Below are positions 37,836 to 50,600 of a DNA stretch of 64,000 nt, piece after piece. The translations under genes and the position numbers were made by a program. The notes beneath the pieces are model-generated. The model made no database searches and had not been told where the DNA came from. It saw only the letters and a list, made by a program, of their open reading frames with translations. Position 1 is the stretch's first letter. Every line of letters begins with the position of its first letter. Origin of the DNA: Eledone cirrhosa (lineage: Eukaryota; Mollusca; Cephalopoda; Octopoda; Eledonidae); the NCBI GenBank assembly GCA_964016885.1, contig OZ024748.1, positions 37,773,047 to 37,837,046 of the forward strand, in the 5' to 3' direction.

Positions 37836-40800
37836 GAGTTGTGATTAAAAAGAAGGAATAATATAAAGAATGTTGCGAAGGAGGTAAGTGTTGTGATTAA
37901 TAAGAAGGAAAAATATAGAGAATGTTGCGTAGGAGGTAAGTGTTGTGATTAAAAAGAAGGAAAAATATAAAGAATGTTGCGAAGGGGGTAAGAGTTGTGA
38001 TTAAAAAGAAAGAAAATTATTTAGAACGTTGCGAAGGAGGTAAGTGTTGTGAATAAAAAGAAGGAAAAATATAAAGAAAGTGTTGTGATTAAAAAGAAGT
38101 AACAATATAAAGAATGTTGCGAAGGAGGTAAGTATTGTGATTAAAAAGAAGGAAAAATATAAAAAATGTTGCGAAGGAAATAAGTGTTGTGATTAAAAGG
38201 AAGGGAAAATATAAAGAATGATGCGAAGGAGGTAAGAGTTGTGCTTAAAAAGAAGGAAAAATATAAAAAATGTTGCGAAGGAGGTAAGTGTTGTGATTAA
38301 AAAGAAGGAAAAATATAAAAATTGTTGCGAAGGAGGTAAGTGTTGTGATTAAAAAGAAGGAAAAATATAAAGAATGTTGCGAAGGAGGTAAGAGTTGTGA
38401 TTAAAAAGAAGGAATAATATAAAGAATGTTGCGAAGGAGGTAAGTGTTGTGATTAATAAGAAGGAAAAATATAGAGAATGTTGCGTAGGAGGTAAGTGTT
38501 GTGAATAAAAAGAAGGAAAAATTTAGAGAATGTTGCGAAGGATGTAAGTGTTGTGATTAAAAAGAAGGAAAAATATAAAGAATGTTGCGAAGGGGGTAAG
38601 AGTTGTGATTAAAAATAAAGAAAATTGTTTAGAATGTTGCAAAGGAGGTAAGTGTTGTGATTAAAAAGAAGGAAAAATATAAAGAATGTTGCGAAGGAGG
38701 TAAGTGTTGTGATTAAAAAGAAGGAAAAATATAAGGAATGTTACGAAGGAGGTAAGAGTTGTGATAAAAAGAAAGAAAAATAAAAAGAATGTTGCGAAGG
38801 AGGTAAGTGTTGAGATTAAAAAGAAGGAAAAATATAAAGAATGTTGCGAAGGAGGTAAGAGTTGTGATTAAAAAGAAGAGAAAATATAAAGAATGTTGCA
38901 AAAGGGGTAAGTGTTGTGATTAAAATGAAGGAAAAATATAAAGAATGTTGCGAAGTAGGTAAGAGTGTTGATTAAAAAGAAGGAAAATTATAAAGAATGT
39001 TGCGAAGGAGGTAACTGTTGTGATTAAAAAGAAGGAAAAATATAAAGAATGTTACGAAGGAGGTAAGAGTTGTGATTAAAAAGAAGGAAAAATATAAAGA
39101 AATTTACGACGGAGGTAAGCGTGGTGATTAAAAAGAAGGTAAACTATAAAGAATGTTACGAAGGAGGTAAGTGTTGTGATTAAAAAGAAGGATAAATATA
39201 AGGAAATTTACGAAGGAGGTAAGAGTGGTGATTAAAAAGAAGGTAAACTATAAAGAATATCGTGAAGGAGGTAAGTGTTGTGTTTAAAAAGAAGGAAAAA
39301 TATAAAGGAATTTACGAAGGAGGTAAGAGTGGTGATATAAAAAGAAGGAAAAATATAAAGAATATTGCGAAAGAGGTAAGTGCTGTGATTAAAAAGAAGG
39401 AAAAATATAAAGAATGTTACGAAGGAGGTAAGAGTTGTGATTTAAAAGAAGAAAAAGTATAAAGAATGTTGCGAAGGAGGTAGTGTTGTGATTAAAAAGA
39501 AGGAAAAATAAAAAGAATGTTAAGAAGGAGGTAAGTGTTGTGATTAAAAAGAAGGATAAATATTAGGAAATTTACGAAGAAGGTAAGAGTGGTGATTAAA
39601 AAGAAGGAAAAATATAAAAATTGTTGCGAAGGAGGTAAGTGTTGTGATTAAAAAGAAGGAAAAATATAAAGAATGTTGCGAAGGAGGTAAGTATTGTGAT
39701 TAAAAATAAGGAAAAATATAAAGAATGTTGCGAAGGAGGTAAGAGTTGTGATTAAAAAGAAGGAATAATATAAAGAATGTTGCGAAGGAGGTAAGTGTTG
39801 TGATTAATAAGAAGGAAAAATATAGAGAATGTTGCGTAGGAGGTAAGTGTTGTGATTAAAAAGAAGGAAAAATATAAAGAATGTTGCGAAGGGGGTAAGA
39901 GTTGTGATTAAAAAGAAAGAAAATTATTTAGAATGTTGCGAAGGAGGTAAGTGTTGTGAATAAAAAGAAGGAAAAATATAAAGAAAGTGTTGTGATTAAA
40001 AAGAAGTAACAATATAAAGAATGTTGCGAAGGAGGTAAGTATTGTGATTAAAAAGAAGGAAAAATATAAAAAATGTTGCGAAGGAAATAAGTGTTGTGAT
40101 TAAAAAGAAGGAAAAATATAAAGAATGTTGCGAAGGAGGTAAGTGTTGTGATTAAAAGGAAGGGAAAATATAAAGAATGATGCGAAGGAGGTAAGAGTTG
40201 TGCTTAAAAAGAAGGAAAAATATAAAAAATGTTGCGAAGGAGGTAAGTGTTGTGATTAAAAAGAAGGAAAAATATAAAAATTGTTGCGAAGGAGGTAAGT
40301 GTTGTGATTAAAAAGAAGGAAAAATATAAAGAATGTTGCGAAGGAGGTAAGAGTTGTGATTAAAAAGAAGGAATAATATAAAGAATGTTGCGAAGGAGGT
40401 AAGTGTTGTGATTAATAAGAAGGAAAAATATAGAGAATGTTGCGTAGGAGGTAAGTGTTGTGATTAAAAAGAAGGAAAAATATAAAGAATGTTGCGAAGG
40501 GGTTAAGAGTTGTGATTAAAAAGAAAGAAAATTATTTAGAATGTTGCGAAGGAGGTAAGTGTTGTGAATAAAAAGAAGGAAAAATATAGAGAATGTTGCG
40601 AAGGATGTAAGTGTTGTGATTAAAAAGAAGGAAAAATATAAAGAATGTTGCGAAGGGGGTAAGAGTTGTGATTAAAAATAAAGAAAATTGTTTAGAATGT
40701 TGCAAAGGAGGTAAGTGTTGTGATTAAAAAGAAGGAAAAATATAAAGAATGTTGCGAAGGAGGTAAGTGTTGTGATTAAAAAGAAGGAAAAATATAAGGA

Positions 40801-43366
40801 ATGTTACGAAGGAGGTAAGAGTTGTGATAAAAAGAAAGAAAAATAAAAAGAATGTTGCGAAGGAGGTAAGTGTTGAGATTAAAAAGAAGGAAAAATATAA
40901 AGAATGTTGCGAAGGAGGTAAGAGTTGTGATTAAAAAGAAGAGAAAATATAAAGAATGTTGCAAAAGGGGTAAGTGTTGTGATTAAAATGAAGGAAAAAT
41001 ATAAAGAATGTTGCGAAGTAGGTAAGAGTGTTGATTAAAAAGAAGGAAAATTATAAAGAATGTTGCGAAGGAGGTAACTGTTGTGATTAAAAAGAAGGAA
41101 AAATATAAAGAATGTTACGAAGGAGGTAAGAGTTGTGATTAAAAAGAAGGAAAAATATAAAGAAATTTACGACGGAGGTAAGCGTGGTGATTAAAAAGAA
41201 GGTAAACTATAAAGAATGTTACGAAGGAGGTAAGTGTTGTGATTAAAAAGAAGGATAAATATAAGGAAATTTACGAAGGAGGTAAGAGTGGTGATTAAAA
41301 AGAAGGTAAACTATAAAGAATATCGTGAAGGAGGTAAGTGTTGTGTTTAAAAAGAAGGAAAAATATAAAGGAATTTACGAAGGAGGTAAGAGTGGTGATA
41401 TAAAAAGAAGGAAAAATATAAAGAATATTGCGAAAGAGGTAAGTGCAGTGATTAAAAAGAAGGAAAAATATAAAGAATGTTACGAAGGAGGTAAGAGTTG
41501 TGATTTAAAAGAAGAAAAAGTATAAAGAATGTTGCGAAGGAGGTAGTGTTGTGATTAAAAAGAAGGAAAAATAAAAAGAATGTTAAGAAGGAGGTAAGTG
41601 TTGTGATTAAAAAGAAGGATAAATATTAGGAAATTTACGAAGAAGGTAAGAGTGGTGATTAAAAAGAAGGAAAAATATAAAAATTGTTGCGAAGGAGGTA
41701 AGTGTTGTGATTAAAAAGAAGGAAAAATATAAAGAATGTTGCGAAGGAGGTAAGTATTGTGATTAAAAATAAGGAAAAATATAAAGAATGTTGCGAAGGA
41801 GGTAAGAGTTGTGATTAAAAAGAAGGAATAATATAAAGAATGTTGCGAAGGAGGTAAGTGTTGTGATTAATAAGAAGGAAAAATATAGAGAATGTTGCGT
41901 AGGAGGTAAGTGTTGTGATTAAAAAGAAGGAAAAATATAAAGAATGTTGCGAAGGGGGTAAGAGTTGTGATTAAAAAGAAAGAAAATTATTTAGAATGTT
42001 GCGAAGGAGGTAAGTGTTGTGAATAAAAAGAAGGAAAAATATAAAGAAAGTGTTGTGATTAAAAAGAAGTAACAATATAAAGAATGTTGCGAAGGAGGTA
42101 AGTATTGTGATTAAAAAGAAGGAAAAATATAAAAAATGTTGCGAAGGAAATAAGTGTTGTGATTAAAAAGAAGGAAAAATATAACGAATGTTGCGAAGGA
42201 GGTAAGTGTTGTGATTAAAAGGAAGGGAAAATATAAAGAATGATGCGAAGGAGGTAAGAGTTGTGCTTAAAAAGAAGGAAAAATATAAAAAATGTTGCGA
42301 AGGAGGTAAGTGTTGTGATTAAAAAGAAGGAAAAATATAAAAATTGTTGCGAAGGAGGTAAGTGTTGTGATTAAAAAGAAGGGAAAATATAAAGAATGTT
42401 GCGAAGGAGGTAAGAGTTGTGATTAAAAAGAAGGAATAATATAAAGAATGTTGCGAAGGAGGTAAGTGTTGTGATTAATAAGAAGGAAAAATATAGAGAA
42501 TGTTGCGTAGGAGGTAAGTGTTGTGATTAAAAAGAAGGAAAAATATAAAGAATGTTGCGAAGGGGGTAAGAGTTGTGATTAAAAAGAAAGAAAATTATTT
42601 AGAATGTTGCGAAGGAGGTAAGTGTTGTGAATAAAAAGAAGGAAAAATATAGAGAATGTTGCGAAGGATGTAAGTGTTGTGATTAAAAAGAAGGAAAAAT
42701 ATAAAGAATGTTGCGAAGGGGGTAAGAGTTGTGATTAAAAATAAAGAAAATTGTTTAGAATGTTGCAAAGGAGGTAAGTGTTGTGATTAAAAAGAAGGAA
42801 AAATATAAAGAATGTTGCGAAGGAGGTAAGTGTTGTGATTAAAAAGAAGGAAAAATATAAGGAATGTTACGAAGGAGGTAAGAGTTGTGATAAAAAGAAA
42901 GAAAAATAAAAAGAATGTTGCGAAGGAGGTAAGTGTTGAGATTAAAAAGAAGGAAAAATATAAAGAATGTTGCGAAGGAGGTAAGAGTTGTGATTAAAAA
43001 GAAGAGAAAATATAAAGAATGTTGCAAAAGGGGTAAGTGTTGTGATTAAAATGAAGGAAAAATATAAAGAATGTTGCGAAGTAGGTAAGAGTGTTGATTA
43101 AAAAGAAGGAAAATCATAAAGAATGTTGCGAAGGAGGTAACTGTTGTGATTAAAAAGAAGGAAAAATATAAAGAATGTTACGAAGGTGGTAAGAGTTGTG
43201 ATTAAAAAGAGGGAAAAATATAAAGAAATTTACGACGGAGGTAAGCGTGGTGATTAAAAAGAAGGTAAACTATAAAGAATGTTACGAAGGAGGTAAGTGT
43301 TGTGATTAAAAAGAAGGATAAATATAAGGAAATTTACGAAGGAGGTAAGAGTGGTGATTAAAAAGA
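37300..43366 (+). repeat. HOR block: 2063-bp unit, three copies, first one 156 bp short
   Basis: Copies two and three (about 39576-41638 and 41639-43366) are 2063 bp apart: GCGTAGG markers at 39834 and 41897, and segments at 40776 and 42839. The first copy is related at 1907 bp in its left part (GCGTAGG at 37927; segment 37355 to 39262) and at 2063 bp in its right part (38713 to 40776). The 156-bp difference is exactly three monomers: one missing near 38175 and two near 38485. The left edge overlaps the 1815-bp block because both families share that segment. Each copy contains the 36-bp truncated monomer (38079, 39986, 42049). Confidence 0.88.
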
Positions 43367-46300
43367 AGGAAAAATATAAAAATTGTTGCGAAGGAGGTAA
43401 GTGTTGTGATTAAAAAAAAGGAAAAATATACAGAATGTTACGAAGGAGGTAAGTTTTGCGATTAAAAAGAATGAAAAATATAAAGAATGTTGCGAAGGAG
43501 GAAAGAGTTGTGATTAAAAAGAAGGATAAATATAAAGAATGTTGCGAAGAAGGTAATTGTTGCAATTAAAAAGAAAGACAAATATAAAGAATGTTGCGAA
43601 GGAGGTAAGAGTTGTGATTAAAAAGAAGGAAAATATAAAGAATGTTGCGAAGGAGGTAAGAGTTGGGATTAAAAAGAAGGAAAAATATAAAGAATGTTGC
43701 GAAGGAGGTAAGAGTGGTGATTAAAAAGAAGGAAAAATATAAAGAATGTTGCGAAGGAGGTAAGTGTTGAGATTAAAAAGAAGGAAAAATATAAAGAATG
43801 TTGCGAAGGAGGTAAGAGTTGTGATTAAAAATAAGGAAAAATATAAAGAATGTTACTAAGGAGGTAAGAGTTGTGATTAAAAAGAAGGAAAAATATAAAG
43901 AAATTTACGAAGGAGGTAAGAGTGGTGATTAAAAAGAAGGTAAACTATAAAGAATATCGTGAAGGAGGTAAGTGTTGTGTTTAAAAAGAAGGAAAAATAT
44001 AAAGGAATTTACGCAGGAGGTAAGAGTGGTGATATAAAAAGAAAGAAAAATATAAAGAATATTGCGAAAGAGGTAAGTGCTGTGATTAAAAAGAAGGAAA
44101 AATATAAAGAATGTTACGAAGGAGGTAAGAGTTGTGATTAAAAAGAAGAAAAAGTATAAAGAATGTTGCGAAGGAGGTAGTGTTGTGATTAAAAAGAAGG
44201 AAAAATATAAAGAATGTTAAGAAGGAGGTAAGTGTTGTGATTAAAAAGAGGGAAAAATTTAAAAAATTTTGCGAAGGAGGTAAGTGTTGTGATTAAAAAG
44301 AAGGAAAAATATAAAGAATGTTGCGAAGGAGGTAAGTATTGTGATTAAAAATAAGGAAAAATATAAAGAATGTTGCGAAGGGGGTAAGAGTTGTGATTAA
44401 AAAGAAAGAAAATTATTTAGAATGTTGCGAAGGAGGTAAGTGTTGTGAATAAAAAGAAGGAAAAATATAAAGAAAGTGTTGTGATTAAAAAGAAGTAACA
44501 ATATAAAGAATGTTGTGAAGGAGGTAAGTATTGTGATTAAAAAGAAGGAAAAATATAAAAAATGTTGCGAAGGAGGTAAGTGTTGTGATTAAAAAGAAGG
44601 AAAAATATAAAGAATGTTGCGAAGGAGGTAAGTGTTGTGATTAAAAAGAAGGAAAAATATAAAGAATGTTGCGAAGGAGGTAAGTGTTGTGATTAAAAAG
44701 AATGAAAAATATAAAGAATGTTGCGAAGGAGGATAGTGTTGTGATTAAAAAGAAGGATAAATATAAAGAATGTTGCGAAGAAGGTAATGGCTGCAATTAA
44801 AAAGAAAGTCAAATATAAAGAATGTTGCGAAGGAGGTAAGAGTTGTGATTAAAAAGAAGGAAAATATAAAGAATGTTGCGAAGGAGGTAGAGTTGTGATT
44901 AAAAAGAAGGAATAATATAAAGAATGTTGCGAAGGAGGTAAGTGTTGTGATTAAAAAGAAGGAAAAATATAGAGAATGTTGCGAAGGAGGTAAGTGTTGT
45001 GATTAAAAAGAAGGAAAAACATAAAGAATGTTGCGAAGGGGGTAAGAGTTGTGATTAAAAAGAAAGAAAATTATTTAGAATGTTGCGAAGGAGGTAAGTG
45101 TTCTGAATAAAAAGAAGGAGAAATATAAAGTGTTGCGAAGTAGGTAACAGTTGTGATTAAAAAGAAGGAAAAATACAAAAAATGTTGCGAATGAGGTATG
45201 TGTTGTGATTAAAAAGAAGGAAAAATATAATGGATGTTGCGAAGGAGGTAAGTTTTGTGATTAAAAGGAAGGGAAAATATAAAGAATGTTGCGAAGGAGG
45301 TAAGTGTTGTGATTAAAAAAAAGGAAAAATATACAGAATGTTGCGAAGGAGGTAAGTGTTGTGATTAAAAAGAATGAAAAATATAAAGAATTTTGCGAAG
45401 GAGGTAAGTGTTGTGATTAAAAAGCAGGAAAAATATAAAGAATGTTACGAAGTAGGTAAGTGTTGTGATTAAAAAGAAGGAAAAATATAAAGAAATTTAC
45501 GAAGGAGATAAGAGTGGTGATAAAAAGAAGGAAAAATATAAAGAATGTTGCGATGGAGGTAAGTGTTGTGTTTAAAAAGAAGGAAAAATATAAAGAATGT
45601 TGCGAAGGGGGTAAGAGTTGTGATTAAAAAGAAAGAAAAATATAAAGAATGATGCGAAGGAGGAAAGTGTTGTGATTTAAAGAAGGACAAATATAAAGAA
45701 TGTTGCGAAGGAGGTAAGTGTTGTGTTTAAAAAGAAGGAAAAATATAAAGAAATTTACGAAGGAGGTAAGAGTGGTGATATAAAAAGAAGTAAAAATATA
45801 AAGAATATTGCGAAAGAGGTAAGTGTTGTGATTAAAAAGAAGAAAAAGTATAAAGAATGTTGCGAAGGAGGTAGTGTTGTGATTAAAAAGAAGGAAAAAT
45901 ATAAAGAATGTTAAGAAGGAGGTAAGTGTTGTGATTAAAAAGAAGGATAAATATAAGGAAATTTACGAAGGAGGTAAGAGTGGTGATTAAAAAGAAGGAA
46001 AAATATAAAAATTGTTGCGAAGGAGGTAAGTGTTGTGATTAAAAAAAAGGAAAAATATACAGAATGTTACGAAGGAGGTAAGTTTTGCGATTAAAAAGAA
46101 TGAAAAATATAAAGAATGTTGCGAAGGAGGAAAGTGTTGTGATTAAAAAGAAGGATAAATATAAAGAATGTTGCGAAGAAGGTAATTGTTGCAATTAAAA
46201 AGAAAGACAAATATAAAGAATGTTGCGAAGGAGGTAAGAGTTGTGATTAAAAAGAAGGAAAATATAAAGAATGTTGCGAAGGAGGTAAGAGTTGGGATTA

Positions 46301-48680
46301 AAAAGAAGGAAAAATATAAAGAATGTTGCGAAGGAGGTAAGAGTGGTGATTAAAAAGAAGGAAAAATATAAAGAATGTTGCGAAGGAGGTAAGTGTTGAG
46401 ATTAAAAAGAAGGAAAAATATAAAGAATGTTGCGAAGGAGGTAAGAGTTGTGATTAAAAATAAGGAAAAATATAAAGAATGTTACTAAGGAGGTAAGAGT
46501 TGTGATTAAGAAGAAGGAAAAATATAAAGAAATTTACGAAGGAGGTAAGAGTGGTGATTAAAAAGAAGGTAAACTATAAAGAATATCGTGAAGGAGGTAA
46601 GTGTTGTGTTTAAAAAGAAGGAAAAATATAAAGGAATTTACGCAGGAGGTAAGAGTGGTGATATAAAAAGAAAGAAAAATATAAAGAATATTGCGAAAGA
46701 GGTAAGTGCTGTGATTAAAAAGAAGGAAAAATATAAAGAATGTTACGAAGGAGGTAAGAGTTGTGATTAAAAAGAAGAAAAAGTATAAAGAATGTTGCGA
46801 AGGAGGTAGTGTTGTGATTAAAAAGAAGGAAAAATATAAAGAATGTTAAGAAGGAGGTAAGTGTTGTGATTAAAAAGAAGGAAAAATTTAAAAAATTTTG
46901 CGAAGGAGGTAAGTGTTGTGATTAAAAAGAAGGAAAAATATAAAGAATGTTGCGAAGGAGGTAAGTATTGTGATTAAAAATAAGGAAAAATATAAAGAAT
47001 GTTGCGAAGGGGGTAAGAGTTGTGATTAAAAAGAAAGAAAATTATTTAGAATGTTGCGAAGGAGGTAAGTGTTGTGAATAAAAAGAAGGAAATATATAAA
47101 GAAAGTGTTGTGATTAAAAAGAAGTAACAATATAAAGAATGTTGTGAAGGAGGTAAGTATTGTGATTAAAAAGAAGGAAAAATATAAAAAATGTTGCGAA
47201 GGAGGTAAGTGTTGTGATTAAAAAGAAGGAAAAATATAAAGAATGTTGCGAAGGAGGTAAGTGTTGTGATTAAAAAGAAGGAAAAATATAAAGAATGTTG
47301 CGAAGGAGGTAAGTGTTGTGATTAAAAAGAATGAAAAATATAAAGAATGTTGCGAAGGAGGATAGTGTTGTGATTAAAAAGAAGGATAAATATAAAGAAT
47401 GTTGTGAAGAAGGTAATGGCTGCAATTAAAAAGAAAGTCAAATATAAAGAATGTTGCGAAGGAGGTAAGAGTTGTGATTAAAAAGAAGGAAAATATAAAG
47501 AATGTTGCGAAGGAGGTAGAGTTGTGATTAAAAAGAAGGAATGATATAAAGAATGTTGCGAAGGAGGTAAGTGTTGTGATTAAAAAGAAGGAAAAATATA
47601 GAGAATGTTGCGAAGGAGGTAAGTGTTGTGATTAAAAAGAAGGAAAAACATAAAGAATGTTGCGAAGGGGGTAAGAGTTGTGATTAAAAAGAAAGAAAAT
47701 TATTTAGAATGTTGCGAAGGAGGTAAGTGTTCTGAATAAAAAGAAGGAGAAATATAAAGAGTGTTGCGAAGTAGGTAACAGTTGAGATTAAAAAGAAGGA
47801 AAAATATAAAAAATGTTGCGAATGAGGTATGTGTTGTGATTAAAAAGAAGGAAAAATATAATGGATGTTGCGAAGGAGGTAAGTTTTGTGATTAAAAGGA
47901 AGGGAAAATATAAAGAATGTTGCGAAAGATGTAAGTGTTGTGATTAAAAAGAAGGAAAAATATAAAGAATGTTGCGAAGCAGGTAAGAGTGTTGATTAAA
48001 AAGAAGGAAAAATATAAAGAATGTTGAGAAGGAGGTAAGTGTTGTGATTAAAAAGTAGGAAAAATATAAATAATGTTGCGAAGGAGGTAAGTGTTGTGAT
48101 TAAAAAGCAGGAAAAATATAAAGAATGTTACGAAGTAGGTAAGTGTTGTGATTAAAAAGAAGGAAAAATATAAAGAAATTTACGAAGGAGATAAGAGTGG
48201 TGATAAAAAGAAGGAAAAATATAAAGAATGTTGCGATGGAGGTAAGTGTTGCGTTTAAAAAGAAGGAAAAATATAAAGAATGTTGCGAAGGGGGTAAGAG
48301 TTGTGATTAAAAAGAAAGAAAAATATAAAGAATGATGCGAAGGAGGAAAGTGTTGTGATTTAAAGAAGGACAAATATAAAGAATGTTGCGAAGGAGGTAA
48401 GTGTTGTGTTTAAAAAGAAGGAAAAATATAAAGAAATTTACGAAGGAGGTAAGAGTGGTGATATAAAAAGAAGTAAAAATATAAAGAATATTGCGAAAGA
48501 GGTAAGTGTTGTGATTAAAAAGAAGAAAAAGTATAAAGAATGTTGCGAAGGAGGTAGTGTTGTGATTAAAAAGAAGGAAAAATATAAAGAATGTTAAGAA
48601 GGAGGTAAGTGTTGTGATTAAAAAGAAGGATAAATATGAGGAAATTTACGAAGGAGGTAAGAGTGGTGATTAAAAAGAAG
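43367..48680 (+). repeat. HOR block: 2629-2683-bp unit, two copies
   Basis: GTTTTGCG markers at 43453 and 46082 and the segments at 43959 and 46588 are 2629 bp apart, whereas segments at 45469/48152 and 45723/48406 are 2683 bp apart. The 54-bp shift arises in a replaced patch: about 45297-45400 in copy one, about 47926-48090 in copy two. The rest of each copy matches closely, including the rare forms GGTAATGGCTGC and AAAGTCAAATA. A GCAGGAGG variant (near 44013 and 46642) marks the family. Confidence 0.87.
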
Positions 48681-50600
48681 GAAAAATATAAAAATTGTTG
48701 CGAAGGAGGTAAGTGTTGTGATTAAAAAGAAGGAAAAATATAAAGAATGTTGCGAAGGAGGTAAGTATTGTGATTAAAAATAAGGAAAAATATAAAGAAT
48801 GTTGCGAAGGAGGTAAGAGTTGTGATTAAAAAGAAGGAATAATATAAAGAATGTTGCGAAGGAGGTAAGTGTTGTGATTAATAAGAAGGAAAAATATAGA
48901 GAATGTTGCGTAGGAGGTAAGTGTTGTGATTAAAAAGAAGGAAAAATATAAAGAATGTTGCGAAGGGGGTAAGAGTTGTGATTAAAAAGAAAGAAAATTA
49001 TTTAGAATGTTGCGAAGGAGGTAAGTGTTGTGAATAAAAAGAAGGAAAAATATAAAGAAAGTGTTGTGATTAAAAAGAAGTAACAATATAAAGAATGTTG
49101 CGAAGGAGGTAAGTATTGTGATTAAAAAGAAGGAAAAATATAAAGAATGTTGCGAAGGAAATAAGTGTTGTGATTAAAAAGAAGGAAAAATATAAAGAAT
49201 GTTGCGAAGGAGGTAAGTGTTGTGATTAAAAGGAAGGGAAAATATAAAGAATGATGCGAAGGAGGTAAGAGTTGTGCTTAAAAAGAAGGAAAAATATAAA
49301 AAATGTTGCGAAGGAGGTAAGTGTTGTGATTAAAAAGAAGGAAAAATATAAAAATTGTTGCGAAGGAGGTAAGTGTTGTGATTAAAAAGAAGGAAAAATA
49401 TAAAGAATGTTGCGAAGGAGGTAAGAGTTGTGATTAAAAAGAAGGAATAATATAAAGAATGTTGCGAAGGAGGTAAGTGTTGTGATTAATAAGAAGGAAA
49501 AATATAGAGAATGTTGCGTAGGAGGTAAGTGTTGTGATTAAAAAGAAGGAAAAATATAAAGAATGTTGCGAAGGGGGTAAGAGTTGTGATTAAAAAGAAA
49601 GAAAATTATTTAGAATGTTGCGAAGGAGGTAAGTGTTGTGAATAAAAAGAAGGAAAAATATAAAGAAAGTGTTGTGATTAAAAAGAAGTAAAAATATAAA
49701 GAATGTTGCGAAGTAGGTAAGAGTTGTGATTAAAAAGAAGGAAAAATATAAAAAATGTTTCGAAGGAGGTAAGTGTTGTGATTAAAAAGAAGGAAAAATA
49801 TAAAGAATGTTGCGAAGGATGTAAGTGTTGTGATTAAAAAGAAGGAAAAATATAGAGAATGTTGCGAAGGATGTAAGTGTTGTGATTAAAAAGAAGGAAA
49901 AATATAAAGAATGTTGCGAAGGGGGTAAGAGTTGTGATTAATAATAAAGAAAATTGTTTAGAATGTTGCAAAGGAGGTAAGTGTTGTGATTAAAAAGAAG
50001 GAAAAATATAAAGAATGTTGCGAAGGAGGTAAGTGTTGTGATTAAAAAGAAGGAAAAATATAAGGAATGTTACGAAGGAGGTAAGTTGTGATAAAAAGAA
50101 AGAAAAATAAAAAGAATGTTGCGAAGGAGGTAAGTGTTGAGATTAAAAAGAAGGAAAAATATAAAGAATGTTGCGAAGGAGGTAAGAGTTGTGATTAAAA
50201 AGAAGAGAAAATATAAAGAATGTTGCAAAAGGGGTAAGTGTTGTGATTAAAATGAAGGAAAAATATAAAGAATGTTGCGAAGTAGGTAAGAGTGTTGATT
50301 AAAAAGAAGGAAAATTATAAAGAATGTTGCGAAGGAGGTAACTGTTGTGATTAAAAAGAAGGAAAAATATAAAGAATGTTACGAAGGAGGTAAGAGTTGT
50401 GATTAAAAAGAAGGAAAAATATAAAGAAATTTACGACGGAGGTAAGCGTGGTGATTAAAAAGAAGGTAAACTATAAAGAATGTTACGAAGGAGGTAAGTG
50501 TTGTGATTAAAAAGAAGGATAAATATAAGGAAATTTACGAAGGAGGTAAGAGTGGTGATTAAAAAGAAGGAAAAATATAAAAATTGTTGCGAAGGAGGTA
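48681..50600 (+). repeat. Displaced copy of the 2063-bp HOR family
   Basis: This segment is not a continuation of its left neighbour. It matches the 2063-bp family about 7-9 kb upstream: GCGTAGG at 48908 versus 41897 and 39834, GACGGAGG at 50435 versus 43233 and 41171. It shares that family's rare forms (GGAAATAAGTG, GAAAATTGTTTAG, GATAAAAAGAAAG, GCAAAAGGGG). It differs by added monomers near 49680-49850 and a small deletion near 50085. Two 36-bp truncated monomers lie at 49060 and 49668. Confidence 0.82.
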
